DNA of 64,000 bases from Haliea sp. E1-2-M8 (GCF_030649675.1 NZ_JAUTDR010000004.1:1-64000); one strand, 5' to 3'. Positions 18,528-28,472 are shown, numbered from the stretch's first letter. Translations and numbers: made by a program. The notes: a model not told the origin generated them from the sequence alone.

Positions 18528-20957
18528 TCAGGGTTCACTCTTGTATTCACCGGGACGGTCTCCCCGGCCAGACTTTCCCGGCCAGCTCCAGTTGCTGATT
18601 TCGGGCATGTCCACGCCATGTTCGTGGGCGTAGTGACGGCAGTCGATCTGCAGGTTGCGCAGCTGTTCCTTGGCATGTGCGCCTATAACCTGCAGCTTCG
18701 GTACCCGGTCAATGGCGTCGATGGCCAGGCTAAAGCGGTCCACATTGTTTTCGATGGCCAGCTCCAGCGGGGTATTGATGCTGCCCTTTTCCTTGTAACC
18801 GCGCACGTGCAGGTTGCGGTGGTTGTTGCGCCGGTAGGCCAGGCGGTGGATCAGCCAGGGGTAGCCGTGGAAGTTGAAAATGATCGGCTTGTCCAGCGTG
18901 AACAGGCTGTCGAAGTCGCGCTGGCTGAGACCGTGGGGATGCTCCTCCTCCGGGGTCATGCGGAACAGGTCTACCACATTGACGAAGCGGATTTTCAGCT
19001 CCGGGAAATGCTCCAGCAGCAGGGCGGTGGCGGCCAGGGCCTCCTGGGTGGCAATGTCGCCGCAGCCCGCCATCACCAGATCGGGCTCGCCGCCCTGGTC
19101 GGTGCTGGCCCAGTCCCAGATGCCGATGCCCTTGGTGCAGTGGCGAATGGCGGACTCCATATCCAGATACTGCAGGTGATTCTGCTTGTCGCAAACGATC
19201 ACATTGATGTCGTTGTGGCTGCGCAGGCAGTGGTCCGCCGTGGACAGCAGGCAGTTGGCATCCGGGGGCAGGTAGACGCGGGTGATCTGCGGGCTCTTGT
19301 TGACCACGATGTCGATAAATCCCGGGTCCTGGTGGGTGAAGCCATTGTGGTCCTGGCGCCAGACGGTGGAGGTGATCAGCAGGTTGATGGAGGCGATTGG
19401 CGCCCGCCAGGGCAGGTCCTCGCAGATGGCCAGCCACTTGGCGTGCTGGTTGTACATGGAATCAATGACATGGGCGAAGGCTTCATAGGTGGCGAAGAAG
19501 CCGTGGCGCCCGGTCAGCACATAGCCCTCGAACCAGCCCTCCAGGGTGTGCTCGGAGAGCATTTCCAGCACCCGGCCATCCGGGCCCAGCTGGCCCCCGT
19601 CATCATCCTCCGGCAGCCGCTCCGCCAGCCACAGCTTGGGGCTCACCTCGTAGATGGCATCGAGCTTGTTGGAGGTGGTCTCGTCGGGACCAAACACCCG
19701 GAAATTGCTTGCGTTCCGGGCCATGGTGTCGCGCAGCAGGGCGCCCAGGGGCCGGGTGTTCATGGCCCGCCGGGCGCCGTGGCTGGCCACTTGGATGGCG
19801 TAGTCGCGGAAGTCAGGCAGGCGCAGGTCCCGCCGCAGCAGGCCGCCGTTGGCGTGGGGGTTGGAGCCCATGCGCCGCGTCCCGGCTGGCGCCAGCGCCC
19901 GTAGTTCCGGCCGCAGGGTGCCGCGCTCATCGAACAGCTCTTCCGGGCGGTAGCTGCGCAGCCACTCTTCGAGCTGCTGCAGCTTGTCGGGATTGTCGTG
20001 GACGTCAGCCAGCGGCACCTGGTGCGCCCGCCAGCTGCCTTCTACCTTGTGGCCGTCGACTTCCCGCGGGCCGGTCCAGCCCTTGGGAGAACGCAACACG
20101 ATCATCGGCCAGGGCGGACGGCTGGCAGTGCCGCTGGCGCGGGCTTGCTGCTGGAAATCCTGGATCATGGCGATGCTGCGATCCATGGCCGCGGCCATCT
20201 GCTGGTGCATCAGCTGCGGCTCGTCGCCCTCGACGAAGATGGGTGTCCAGCCATAGCCCAGGAACAGCTGTTCAAGCTCCTGCCGTGGGATCCGGGCCAG
20301 CAGGGTGGGGTTGTTGATCTTGTAGCCGTTGAGGTGAAGGATCGGCAGGACGGCCCCGTCGCGGATCGGGTTGAGGAACTTGTTGGAGTGCCAGGCAGTC
20401 GCCAGCGGCCCGGTTTCAGCCTCGCCGTCACCGACCGCGGTAACCACGACCAGGTCGGGATTGTCGAAAGCGGCACCAAATGCGTGCGACAGGCTGTAGC
20501 CGAGTTCCCCCCCTTCGTGAATCGAGCCGGGCAGCTCCGGCGTGCAGTGGCTGCCGAAACCGCCGGGGAAGGAGAACTGCCGGAACAGCAGCTCCATGCC
20601 CTCCTCGTCCTCGCTCATGTCCGGATACACCGCGGAGTAGCTGCCCTCCAGATACACCGGCGCCAGCACGCCGGGAGCACCGTGGCCGGGCCCGGCAATG
20701 AAGATGGCGTCGAGGTCGTGCCTGAGGATAAGCCGGTTACTGTGCACATACATGAACGCCAGCCCCGGGCTGGCGCCCCAGTGGCCCAGCAGGCGCTGCT
20801 TGATGTGGCTGCTTTCCAGGGGCTGGCGCAGGAGCGGATTCTCGCGCAAGTAGATCATGCCGGCGGCGAGGTAGTTGCAGGCGCGCCAGTAGGCGTCGAT
20901 GGACTGCAATTCGTCGGCTGTCAGGGGCTTTTCGCTACTTGGTGTTTTTGTGGTCAT
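18528..20957 (-). CDS. xfp: Xylulose-5-phosphate/fructose-6-phosphate phosphoketolase
   Basis: Starting at [13 protein letters not shown] with AAGGA 9-10 bp upstream, the protein has 809 residues, the usual phosphoketolase size. It is a thiamine-diphosphate enzyme that splits xylulose 5-phosphate (and often fructose 6-phosphate) with phosphate to acetyl phosphate. The N-terminal [17 protein letters not shown] and thiamine-binding [20 protein letters not shown] are characteristic. Downstream of ackA and directly abutting frdA, its acetyl phosphate would be used by acetate kinase to make ATP. Confidence 0.96.
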   Translation of the reverse strand: MTTKTPSSEKPLTADELQSIDAYWRACNYLAAGMIYLRENPLLRQPLESSHIKQRLLGHWGASPGLAFMYVHSNRLILRHDLDAIFIAGPGHGAPGVLAPVYLEGSYSAVYPDMSEDEEGMELLFRQFSFPGGFGSHCTPELPGSIHEGGELGYSLSHAFGAAFDNPDLVVVTAVGDGEAETGPLATAWHSNKFLNPIRDGAVLPILHLNGYKINNPTLLARIPRQELEQLFLGYGWTPIFVEGDEPQLMHQQMAAAMDRSIAMIQDFQQQARASGTASRPPWPMIVLRSPKGWTGPREVDGHKVEGSWRAHQVPLADVHDNPDKLQQLEEWLRSYRPEELFDERGTLRPELRALAPAGTRRMGSNPHANGGLLRRDLRLPDFRDYAIQVASHGARRAMNTRPLGALLRDTMARNASNFRVFGPDETTSNKLDAIYEVSPKLWLAERLPEDDDGGQLGPDGRVLEMLSEHTLEGWFEGYVLTGRHGFFATYEAFAHVIDSMYNQHAKWLAICEDLPWRAPIASINLLITSTVWRQDHNGFTHQDPGFIDIVVNKSPQITRVYLPPDANCLLSTADHCLRSHNDINVIVCDKQNHLQYLDMESAIRHCTKGIGIWDWASTDQGGEPDLVMAGCGDIATQEALAATALLLEHFPELKIRFVNVVDLFRMTPEEEHPHGLSQRDFDSLFTLDKPIIFNFHGYPWLIHRLAYRRNNHRNLHVRGYKEKGSINTPLELAIENNVDRFSLAIDAIDRVPKLQVIGAHAKEQLRNLQIDCRHYAHEHGVDMPEISNWSWPGKSGRGDRPGEYKSEP

Positions 20958-20999
20958 TGGTGCTGATCCTTTCCGGGAGTGCTCCGGAATGCGGCCACT

Positions 21000-21101
21000 G
21001 CGACCGGAAGCCGGTTGCAGAACACGCTGTAAATACGTCCCTGTACGCTCGGCGGCGCCCGTCCATGGGCGCCGACGGTTCTGCAACCGGCTTCCGCTCG
21101 C
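21000..21101. repeat. Intergenic palindromic element with two RTCCMT-loop hairpins (element 1)
   Basis: A 24-bp arm at 21000-21023 is the reverse complement of 21078-21101 with one mismatch. The 54-bp core between them contains a short hairpin with loop GTCCCT, the spacer GCTCGG, then an 8-bp perfect hairpin (CGGCGCCC / GGGCGCCG) with loop GTCCAT. It lies between ackA and xfp. A related element with different arms is at 34860-34971. I do not recognise a named family. Confidence 0.8.
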
Positions 21102-21156
21102 AGTCGCCTCACTGTGGCAGGCGGTCGCAGCCCCCACATTTGGCCGACGATCGCAG

Positions 21157-22272
21157 TCACCGCTGGGCGAGGAAATCCTGGGTCTGCCGCGCGATCTCCA
21201 GGTCCTCGTGGGAGGGGATGACGAGGACGGCGACGGCTGATTCCTCTGCCTGGATGGCTCTGGGCCGGTCAGTTGATGTTAGTGCATTTTTTTGACTGTC
21301 GACAGCAATGCCGAGGGCGGTGAGGCCCTCGCAGGCACTCGCGCGGACGGCGGCGGCGTTTTCGCCGACGCCGCCGGTGAAGACCAGGGCGTCGAGGCCG
21401 CCCAGGGCGGCGAAGTAGGCGCCGATGTATTTGCGAATGCGGTAGCAGTACACGGACAGGGCCAGCTGTGCCCGGGAATCGCCCTGTTCACAGCGCGCAA
21501 GAATTGCGCGCATGTCGCTGTCGCCGCAGAGGCCGGCGAGGCCGCTGTCGCGGGTGAGAACCTGTTCCAGCTGGTTCGGGTTCAGGCCTTCGCGGCGGGC
21601 CACGTGGAGGGCGGCACCAATGTCCAGGTCGCCGCCGCGGGTGCCCATGACCAGGCCTTCCAGGGGCGTCATGCCCATGGAGGTGTCGATGCTGCGGCCG
21701 CCGGCGATGGCGCTGGCGCTGGCGCCGTTGCCCAGGTGCAGGGTGATGAGGCGCAGGTCCGCCGGGGGCCGTTGCAGGAAAGCGGCCGCCTGCTGCGCCA
21801 CGCTGGCGTGGGAGATGCCGTGGAAACCGTAGCGGTGCAGGCCATGCTGCTGATACCAGTGTTCGGGGACGGCGTAGCGGCGGGCGTGCTCGGGCAGGTC
21901 GTGGTGAAAGGCGGTGTCGAAGACCGCCACCTGGGGCAGGCCCGGGTAGCGCGCGAAGGCATGGCGAATCACGGCCAAGGCGGGTTCGTTGTGCAGGGGG
22001 GCGAGGACGGTGGCCTGCTCTATGGCCCGAAGGGTGGCCTCGGTCAGCTCCGCAGGGCCGCTAGACCCGGGGCCGCCGTGCACTACCCGGTGGGCGACAG
22101 CGGCGACAGGCGCCCCGGCGTCAGCGAAGTCCAGGTCAGGCAGCGGAGGTGGCGCCTGGCCGTCGGCCACTGTCCACTCAGCCACCTCGTGGCGCAAACT
22201 GCGCTTGCTGCACGAGTCCACCACGCTGTACTTGAGGGTCGAGCTGCCGCTGTTCAGTACCAGGATAAGCAA
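21157..22272 (-). CDS. ackA: Acetate kinase
   Basis: The 371-residue ASKHA-fold kinase interconverts acetyl phosphate plus ADP with acetate plus ATP. Family motifs are the N-terminal [52 protein letters not shown] and [13 protein letters not shown]. It is shorter than E. coli AckA (400) but all core motifs are present. It heads the ackA-xfp-frdABCD block, with a 199-bp gap to xfp that holds the palindromic element. Confidence 0.95.
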   Translation of the reverse strand: MLILVLNSGSSTLKYSVVDSCSKRSLRHEVAEWTVADGQAPPPLPDLDFADAGAPVAAVAHRVVHGGPGSSGPAELTEATLRAIEQATVLAPLHNEPALAVIRHAFARYPGLPQVAVFDTAFHHDLPEHARRYAVPEHWYQQHGLHRYGFHGISHASVAQQAAAFLQRPPADLRLITLHLGNGASASAIAGGRSIDTSMGMTPLEGLVMGTRGGDLDIGAALHVARREGLNPNQLEQVLTRDSGLAGLCGDSDMRAILARCEQGDSRAQLALSVYCYRIRKYIGAYFAALGGLDALVFTGGVGENAAAVRASACEGLTALGIAVDSQKNALTSTDRPRAIQAEESAVAVLVIPSHEDLEIARQTQDFLAQR

Positions 22273-22381
22273 GGAGGAGAGCCCTCAGGTCCGCAGGTGG
22301 CTGGTCATCGGGTTGAGTGTAGCGGGTTCTGCAATGTGCCGCCTGCGCCCTGGCTCAGGGCGATGCAATGCGGCACCGCTA

Positions 22382-22410
22382 TTGACACCGGTGCTAATGG
22401 TTATTAGTTT
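22382..22410 (+). promoter_or_regulatory. Candidate promoter for aldehyde dehydrogenase gene
   Basis: A perfect TTGACA (22382-22387) is followed after 17 bp by TAGTTT (22405-22410), a poor -10. The element lies 33 bp before the chosen start. Confidence 0.35.
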
Positions 22411-22442
22411 GGATGCCCACGCCGCCCCCGGAGACTCCCGCC

Positions 22443-23984
22443 ATGGCCCTGTATGAACCAATTGAATCCGCCGATGCCCGCCGCCACCTGCAATTGCGCA
22501 GTCCGGTTACCCTGGAGCCCTGCGGCGAACTGGTCTGTGCCAACGCCGACGATGTGGCGGCGGCCATAGCGACTGCGCGCGCCGCCCAACCGGCCTGGGC
22601 GGCCACCCCGATGCGGGAGCGGGTGAAGGTCGCCGAGCGCGCCCTGCAACTGGTGCTGGAACGCCAGGACGAGATCATCGACACGGTGGTCGCGGAAACG
22701 GGCAAGGCCCGCACCGATGCCATGAGCATGGAGATTTTCTCGGTGGCGGATTCCCTCTGCTACTACGCCAAGCACGCGGAAGCCTTCCTCAAGCCGCGCA
22801 AACGCCGGGTGCACGGCGTGATCGGGATCGCCAAGCAGCTGCGCATTGTGTACAAGCCGCTGGGGGTGATCGGTCTGATCACGCCCTGGAACGGTCCCTT
22901 TGTATTGGTAATGAATCAGGCGGTGCAGGCACTGCTCGCGGGTAACGCAGTAGTGGCCAAGGGCTCCGAGGTCACGCCCTTTTCCGCGAAACTGGCCCAA
23001 AGCATACTCGAGGACGCGGGCCTGCCGCCGGGGGTGCTGCAGGTGCTGCTGGGGGATGGCGATACCGGCGCTGCCATCGTGCGCGGCGGCGTCGACAAGG
23101 TCTCCTTCACCGGCAGCGTCGCCACCGGACGCAAGGTGGCGGCAGCCTGTGCCGAACAACTCATTCCCTGCACCCTGGAACTGGGTGGCAACGATGCCAT
23201 GATCGTCTGCGCGGACGCGGACCTGGACCGCGCCGCCGACGGCGCCTGGCTGGGCTCCTGCATGAACACTGGCCACTACTGCTGCGGCACCGAGCGCATC
23301 TACGTGGTGAGTGAGGTCTACGACGAATTCCTGCGCCTGGTACTGGCAAAGGGCAAGCACCTGAAGCAGGGGCCGGAACACGGTTTTGCGGAGGATGTCG
23401 GCGCGGTGTTCTGGGACCGGCAGCTGGCGATTATCGAGGCCCACGTGGAGGACGCCCGGGCCAAGGGTGCCACCATCCACCTGGGCGGGCGCCGCAACCC
23501 GAATCTGGCGGGCCTGTACTACGAGCCCACCGTCATGACCGAGGTCGACAACAGCATGGACATCATGCTGCACGAGACCTTTGGCCCCGTTCTCTGCATT
23601 CAGCGGGTAGCGGATGAAGAGGAGGCACTGCGCCTGGCCAACGATTCCGAATTCGGCCTCAACGGCAACGTCTGGACCAAAGACAAGGAAAAAGGCCTCC
23701 GCCTCGCCGCGGCGATCGACACCGGCTCCTGCAGCGTCAACGACATGGCCCTCAGCTACGGCATTCCCGCCGCGCCCTTCGGCGGGCGCAAGAACTCGGG
23801 GATTGGCCAGGTCAACGGCAAGAAGGGCCTGCGCGGCTACTGCCACGAGATGCCTATCGTTATCGACCGGTTCGGCGGCAAGATGCAGAACGCCTACCCC
23901 AACACGGTCAAGAACGCCGAGGGCATGCGCAAGCTGATGGACTTCATGTGGCGCAAGACACGGCTGGGGCGTTGGTTGTCGTAG
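22443..23984 (+). CDS. NAD(P)-dependent aldehyde dehydrogenase family protein
   Basis: The ATG at 22443 has GGAG 9 bp upstream; an in-frame ATG at 22413 lacks one. The 513-residue protein is an ALDH-superfamily enzyme: ITPWNGPF, FTGSVATGRKVA, ELGGNDAMIV with the general-base Glu, the nucleophilic Cys in NTGHYCCGTERIY, and FGPVLCI. Its specific aldehyde is not evident. The C-terminus (PNTVKNAEGMRKLMDFMWRK) is longer than in most ALDHs and could contact a membrane or partner. It stands alone, divergent from ackA. Confidence 0.9.
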   Translation: MALYEPIESADARRHLQLRSPVTLEPCGELVCANADDVAAAIATARAAQPAWAATPMRERVKVAERALQLVLERQDEIIDTVVAETGKARTDAMSMEIFSVADSLCYYAKHAEAFLKPRKRRVHGVIGIAKQLRIVYKPLGVIGLITPWNGPFVLVMNQAVQALLAGNAVVAKGSEVTPFSAKLAQSILEDAGLPPGVLQVLLGDGDTGAAIVRGGVDKVSFTGSVATGRKVAAACAEQLIPCTLELGGNDAMIVCADADLDRAADGAWLGSCMNTGHYCCGTERIYVVSEVYDEFLRLVLAKGKHLKQGPEHGFAEDVGAVFWDRQLAIIEAHVEDARAKGATIHLGGRRNPNLAGLYYEPTVMTEVDNSMDIMLHETFGPVLCIQRVADEEEALRLANDSEFGLNGNVWTKDKEKGLRLAAAIDTGSCSVNDMALSYGIPAAPFGGRKNSGIGQVNGKKGLRGYCHEMPIVIDRFGGKMQNAYPNTVKNAEGMRKLMDFMWRKTRLGRWLS

Positions 23985-23999
23985 CGCTCGGCCCCGGGC

Positions 24000-25781
24000 T
24001 CAGGCGAGCTTTTCCAGTGGCCAGCCGATCATCAACACCGTCAGGGTGCAGCAGCCGATGAAAATGTTCATCGGTATGCCTACGCGCATGAACTCGAGAA
24101 AGGTGTAGCCTCCCGGCCCATACACCATCAGGTTGGTCTGGTAGCCCAGGGGGGTGGCGAAGCTTGCGGAGGCCCCCATCATGATGGCGAAGATAAACGG
24201 CGTCGGATTCAGGCCGGCGCTGGCGGTGATTCCGAGCACCACTGGCAGCATCAGGATCGCTGCGGCGTTGTTGGTAATGGTTTCCGTGAGCAGCGACACG
24301 GTCATGTAGGTCAGCACCAGAATCAGCCAGGGCCGGCCCCCGCTCAGGTCGATGATGTTGGTGGCGAGAAATACTGCCGCACCGGACTTGTCCAGGGCCG
24401 CGCCCAGGGCGAAGGACGCACCGATGGTGATCAGCACGGTCAGGTCCAGGCTCTTTTCGGCCTGGTGGACCGAGCAACAACCGGTGACCAACATCATTGC
24501 CGCGCCCAGCAGCGCCGCGTTCAGCATGCTGATCAGGCCGAAACCTGCCGCCAGCACCAATCCCAGCAGAATAGCCCAGGCCATGTACATATGGTCGTGG
24601 CGCGGCTGCTCGGTATCGAGGTCATTGATCAGCAAAAAATCCTTGTTGTAGCGCTGGCGGGTGACGAAGGCGGGGCGCGCCTCCAGCAGCAGGGTATCGC
24701 CCGCCTCCAACTCGATGGTGCCCAGATTGCCCTTGATGCGCTCGCCGTTGCGGGCTACTGCCAGCACCGCGGCGCCGTAGCGATCCCGGAAGCGGGCGTC
24801 GCGGATGGCGTGACCGACGGCTTCACAATGGGGTGACACCACCGCCTCGACCAGCCGGCGCTCCGCCCGGTCTGTCAGCAGCGGCTGCGAGGCGTCGCTC
24901 TCCTCGGAGGGCACGATGCCGTTGATCCGCAGCAGGTCCGAGATGGCGTCGGTATCGCCGGCGAACACGAGGCGGTCGCCGCCCCGCAGTCGCTCCTCGC
25001 TCGGCACTGCGGTGATGATCGTGCCGTCGCGCTCGATCTCCACCAGGTAGACCCGCACCAGGTGGCGCAGACCGGCCTCTTCAATGGTCTTGTCTACCAG
25101 CGGCCCGCCCGTGGCGACCGCAACTTCCAGGGTGAACTCGCGCATATTGGCGAACGGTTCGTTCTGCTTGCGATCGGGCAGCAAGCGGGGGAAGAACAGC
25201 CACATGAACAGCAGGCCAAGCAGGGCCACCGGCAGGCCCACCGCGGTGATGGAGAACAGGGAGAAGCCGTCCTCTCCCGTCAGCGCCCGGTACTGGCCGT
25301 TGAGCACCAGGTTGGTGCTGGTGCCGATAAGCGTGGTGGTGCCGCCGAGTATGGAAGCGTAGCTCAGGGGGATCATCAGCTTGGAGGGCGCAATCCCGGT
25401 TTTGCGCGACCAGCTGTTGACTGCCGGTATCATGGTGGCGACCACGGGGGTATTGTTGAGAAACCCGCTCAGGACTGCCACCGGGCTGAACATGCGCCAC
25501 ATGGCGGCGCGCACCTTCTTCGGCCGGCCCAGCAAGCGGGTGACGATCAGTTCCGCGCCGCCGGAAGCGTTGATGCCGGCGGCTACGACAAACATGGCGG
25601 CCACGGTGATCAGGCCTTCGTTGGCGAAGCCTGCAAGGGCCTCGGGTCCGGTCAGCACCCCGAACGTGATCAGCACGGTCAGTGCGCCCATCATCACCAC
25701 ATGGGGTTTGAGACGGGTCAGCGTCAGCGTTCCGAGGACGCCCGCAACCAGCGCCAGAGATAACCAGCCCTGCCAATCCAT
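24000..25781 (-). CDS. SLC13/DASS-type anion permease with RCK_C (TrkA-C) domains
   Basis: The 593-residue protein has N-terminal membrane segments, a cytosolic insert (about 210-390) containing two TrkA-C-like modules (each with a DRLVFAGD or DTLLLEA strand), and a C-terminal membrane half with ETITNNAAAILMLP. This architecture is that of the SLC13-type family often linked to sulfate or dicarboxylate uptake. The substrate is not identifiable. It is transcribed alone. Confidence 0.88.
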   Translation of the reverse strand: MDWQGWLSLALVAGVLGTLTLTRLKPHVVMMGALTVLITFGVLTGPEALAGFANEGLITVAAMFVVAAGINASGGAELIVTRLLGRPKKVRAAMWRMFSPVAVLSGFLNNTPVVATMIPAVNSWSRKTGIAPSKLMIPLSYASILGGTTTLIGTSTNLVLNGQYRALTGEDGFSLFSITAVGLPVALLGLLFMWLFFPRLLPDRKQNEPFANMREFTLEVAVATGGPLVDKTIEEAGLRHLVRVYLVEIERDGTIITAVPSEERLRGGDRLVFAGDTDAISDLLRINGIVPSEESDASQPLLTDRAERRLVEAVVSPHCEAVGHAIRDARFRDRYGAAVLAVARNGERIKGNLGTIELEAGDTLLLEARPAFVTRQRYNKDFLLINDLDTEQPRHDHMYMAWAILLGLVLAAGFGLISMLNAALLGAAMMLVTGCCSVHQAEKSLDLTVLITIGASFALGAALDKSGAAVFLATNIIDLSGGRPWLILVLTYMTVSLLTETITNNAAAILMLPVVLGITASAGLNPTPFIFAIMMGASASFATPLGYQTNLMVYGPGGYTFLEFMRVGIPMNIFIGCCTLTVLMIGWPLEKLA

Positions 25782-25865
25782 GACCTTGATCTACCCCTTG
25801 TTTATAGTGGAACGCAGCCTACACGGCGTGATTCTTATTAGAAAATAATATATGGAGATGAGCTG

Positions 25866-25894
25866 ATAGAAACTGGTTATAAGTTGCATGTCAA
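25866..25894 (-). promoter_or_regulatory. Candidate promoter for SLC13-type permease
   Basis: On the minus strand a perfect TTGACA (25894-25889) is followed after 17 bp by TTCTAT (25871-25866). The surrounding spacer is unusually AT-rich for this genome. Confidence 0.45.
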
Positions 25895-25921
25895 TCCTGA
25901 CCCCACCGCTGGCGCTGCCAG

Positions 25922-27091
25922 TCAGGGCGCGCCGGCCGCCCCTGTCGCGGTCGCCAGCACTTCCGACACGGTCGCCAGCCGCAGGCCCTGAGCCTCCAGG
26001 GTCGGCAGCACGTCCCGCAGGTAGGCGATGGTTTCCGGGTAGGGGTGGCCGATCGCGACCCCGAGGCCCTCCCGCCGAGCTCGCTCTATAACTACCGCAA
26101 AGCGTTCGGCGATCGCCTCCCGGCGGGGAACGTTGTCGAGGAAGACCTGGCGCGACAGGTGCGGCAGGCCGGCCTCCGCAGCGACCGTGGCCGCAATGGT
26201 ATCCTTGTTGGTGCGGGAATCGACGAAGTACAGGTTCTGTTCCGCCAGCAGCGTCATCAACCATTGCATCTGTTTGCGCTGCCCGGTCAGCTCGCTGCCC
26301 ATATGGTTGTTGACGCCCACCGCGTGGGGCACGCCCGCCAGGGCCCGCTGCAGGGTGGTGCGGAACTCCGCTTCCGACAGCTCCGCAGTCAGCGCGCCCG
26401 GCCCCAGCGGCTGCTGGCCCAGGGCGCTCATGGGGGCGTGCAGCAGAACCTCTTTGCCGGCGCGGTGCGCCTGCCTGGCCAGATGGCGGGCGTGGGTGGT
26501 ATGGGGCAGTACGGCGACGCTGATCCGGCCGGGCAAGCCGATGGTGGCCTCGCCCTCGGTCAAGCCGTTGCCCAGGTCGTCAATGATGATGACCAGGGTC
26601 GCAATATCCCCGTAGGAGCCCGCTCCATCCCTGTGGGAGCCCGCTCCGCGGGCGATTGGGTCCGGGGCCGTAGCGCGCAGGGACTGCGCTCCTACATGAG
26701 AGTTGGAGCCCGCTCCATCCCTGTGGGAGCCCGCTCCGCGGGCGATTGGGTCCGGGGCCGTATCGCGCAGAGACTGCGCTCCTACAGGAGAGTTGGAGCC
26801 CGCTGGATCGCGCAGGGACTGCGCTCCTACAGGAGAGTTGGAGCCCGCTCCATCCCTGTGGGAGCCCGCTCCGCGGGCGATTATGTCCGGGGCTGGATCG
26901 CGCAGGGACTGCGCTCCCACAGCAGATGAGGCTCCCACAGCAGACGAGGCTCCCACAGCAGACGAGGCTCCCACAGCAGACGAGGCTCCCACTGCCACAG
27001 GGTTGTCTCCGAAAAACGCCTCGCGGGCCTCGAACGGCTGCATCGCCGCGGCCGCCAGGGGCAGGCACAGCGCAAGTAGCAGCCAGCGCAT
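25922..27091 (-). CDS. yibQ: YibQ-like divergent polysaccharide deacetylase with repeat-derived linker
   Basis: The start at 27091 gives a signal peptide (MRWLLLALCLPLAAAA) and a 389-residue periplasmic protein. Residues 163-389 form the divergent polysaccharide deacetylase (NodB-like) domain, with LVIIIDDLGNG, LHAPMSA and NNHMGSELT. Residues about 34-160 are an extraordinary linker: GASSAV repeats, then a 30-residue unit (VGAQSLRD...IARGAGSHRDGAGSNS) repeated. These are translated from palindromic DNA repeats at 26615-26992 whose units are all multiples of three. Position after gpmI-envC-ctpA matches E. coli yibQ. Function is unproven; a cell-wall role is inferred from neighbours. Confidence 0.85.
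   Translation of the reverse strand: MRWLLLALCLPLAAAAMQPFEAREAFFGDNPVAVGASSAVGASSAVGASSAVGASSAVGAQSLRDPAPDIIARGAGSHRDGAGSNSPVGAQSLRDPAGSNSPVGAQSLRDTAPDPIARGAGSHRDGAGSNSHVGAQSLRATAPDPIARGAGSHRDGAGSYGDIATLVIIIDDLGNGLTEGEATIGLPGRISVAVLPHTTHARHLARQAHRAGKEVLLHAPMSALGQQPLGPGALTAELSEAEFRTTLQRALAGVPHAVGVNNHMGSELTGQRKQMQWLMTLLAEQNLYFVDSRTNKDTIAATVAAEAGLPHLSRQVFLDNVPRREAIAERFAVVIERARREGLGVAIGHPYPETIAYLRDVLPTLEAQGLRLATVSEVLATATGAAGAP
26615..26929. repeat. 90-bp tandem palindromic repeats inside yibQ-like gene
   Basis: Units begin with GGAGCCCGCT at 26615, 26705, 26795 and 26840. Unit lengths are 90, 90, 45 and 90 bp, so all preserve reading frame. Each full unit contains inverted repeats built on GGAGC...GCTCC and CCGCGGGCG, plus a block like CAGGGACTGCGCTCCTAC. 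These resemble the REP-type intergenic palindromes common in gammaproteobacteria, here inside a coding sequence. Confidence 0.92.
26930..26992. repeat. 18-bp tandem repeats inside yibQ-like gene
   Basis: Three exact 18-bp units (GGCTCCCACAGCAGACGA at 26930, 26948 and 26966) plus a partial one at 26984 encode the hexapeptide GASSAV on the minus strand. They abut the 90-bp repeats and share the GGCTCCCACAG motif with them. Confidence 0.93.
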
Positions 27092-27095
27092 GCGG

Positions 27096-28442
27096 TCAGC
27101 CGCCGCTGCTGTCCGCTGGGACCTTTGCTGTCGGCCCGCGCTCGCGCATACCCAGGATATGCACCCCCTTGAGCAGGGTGAGCGCTTCGTAAAGCTGGTT
27201 GTCGGTACCAAGCAGGCCGTCCGAGACTTGCGGCGCCCGAGGTTTGTCGCCGTTGACGTTTTCCAGACGCCGGGCCAGATCGGCTTCGCTGAGCTGGCGG
27301 GAGGTGTCGTAGGCAGTGACCTGGGCGCGCTCGACAGTGATGTCCGGGGCGATGCCGGCGGCCTGGATAGAGCGCCCGCCAGGGGTGAAGTACAGCGCCG
27401 TGGTCAGTTTCACCGCGCGCGACTCGGAAATCGGCATCACCGTCTGCACCGAGCCTTTACCGAAGCTGGCGGTGCCCATGATCACCGCGCGCTTGTGGTC
27501 CTGCAGTGCGCCGGCGACAATTTCCGAGGCGCTGGCGGAGCCACCGTTGATCAACACCACGATGGGCGTGCCGTCACTGGCATCCCCCGGGTCTGCCGAA
27601 TAGCGCATGTCGGAGTTTGTCAGCCGGCCCTCGGTATAGACTACCAGCTCGCCGTCGAGGAACAGCCCGGCCACATCCACACTCGCGCCCAGGATGCCGC
27701 CCGGGTTGTTGCGCAGGTCGAGAACCAGCCCCTTGAGTTCCTCCTTGTCCAGCAGGCGCTTGAGGGCGTCGCCGACATCCTGGCCGGTGCGGTTCTGGAA
27801 CTGCGCGACGCGAATATAGCCAAAGCCGGGCTCGAGAAAGCGCTCGCGCACGCTGGCCACGGTGATGGTGTCGCGAGTGAGGGTGAGGTCAAAGGGCTGG
27901 GGGTCGCCGGGGCGGCCGATCTGCAGTTTGATGGGGCTGCCCTTGGGACCGCGCATCAGTTCAATAGCCTCGTTCAGGGACATGCCCTTGACCGGTTTGT
28001 CGTCCAGTCTGAGGATCACATCCCCGGTCATCAGGCCCGCCTCGGCGGCCGGTGAGCCGTCGATGGGTGCGATGATCTTGACGTAGCCGTCCTCCATGCC
28101 GACCTCCAGCCCGAGGCCACTGAATTCGCCGCTGGTGTTGGTCTGCAGGTCCTCGAATGCGTCCTTGCTCAGGTAGGCGGAGTGCGGATCGAGGTTCATC
28201 AGCATGCCCTGGATGGCGTATTCCAGCAGGGTGCTGTCGTCAACCTCCTCCACGTAGCCCAGCCGGATCTGGTTGAAGACATCGGCAAAAGTGCGCAGTT
28301 CGTCCAGCGGCAGGCGCCCCTCTTCACTCTCCTGTGAGAGCGCCGGTGGTGCGACCAGGGCGAGAGCCAGCAGGGCCGCTTTCAGGCCCGGAAAGGGGAA
28401 AGACACTGTGTGCATGAGTACCGCCATCGGCGCTGTCGCCAT
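27096..28442 (-). CDS. ctpA: S41 family C-terminal processing peptidase CtpA
   Basis: The 448-residue (or 439 if the ATG at 28415 is used) exported serine protease has a signal sequence, a PDZ domain (about 95-180, GLGLEVGMEDGYVKI), and the S41 catalytic domain with Ser in NGGSASASEIV and Lys in GKGSVQTV, a Ser-Lys dyad. Such proteases trim periplasmic proteins, including cell-wall hydrolases. It lies between envC and the yibQ-like gene, 5 bp from the latter, in a conserved cell-wall cluster. Neither start has a strong ribosome binding site. Confidence 0.93.
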   Translation of the reverse strand: MATAPMAVLMHTVSFPFPGLKAALLALALVAPPALSQESEEGRLPLDELRTFADVFNQIRLGYVEEVDDSTLLEYAIQGMLMNLDPHSAYLSKDAFEDLQTNTSGEFSGLGLEVGMEDGYVKIIAPIDGSPAAEAGLMTGDVILRLDDKPVKGMSLNEAIELMRGPKGSPIKLQIGRPGDPQPFDLTLTRDTITVASVRERFLEPGFGYIRVAQFQNRTGQDVGDALKRLLDKEELKGLVLDLRNNPGGILGASVDVAGLFLDGELVVYTEGRLTNSDMRYSADPGDASDGTPIVVLINGGSASASEIVAGALQDHKRAVIMGTASFGKGSVQTVMPISESRAVKLTTALYFTPGGRSIQAAGIAPDITVERAQVTAYDTSRQLSEADLARRLENVNGDKPRAPQVSDGLLGTDNQLYEALTLLKGVHILGMRERGPTAKVPADSSGG

Positions 28443-28472
28443 TGCCAGGTTGAGTGCGCAAGTGTAACCCTG

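Noticed and set aside
26615..26992. CRISPR-like regular repeats
   Set aside because: The units are contiguous, lack unique spacers, contain several palindromes, and are in frame with a coding sequence. No cas genes are nearby.
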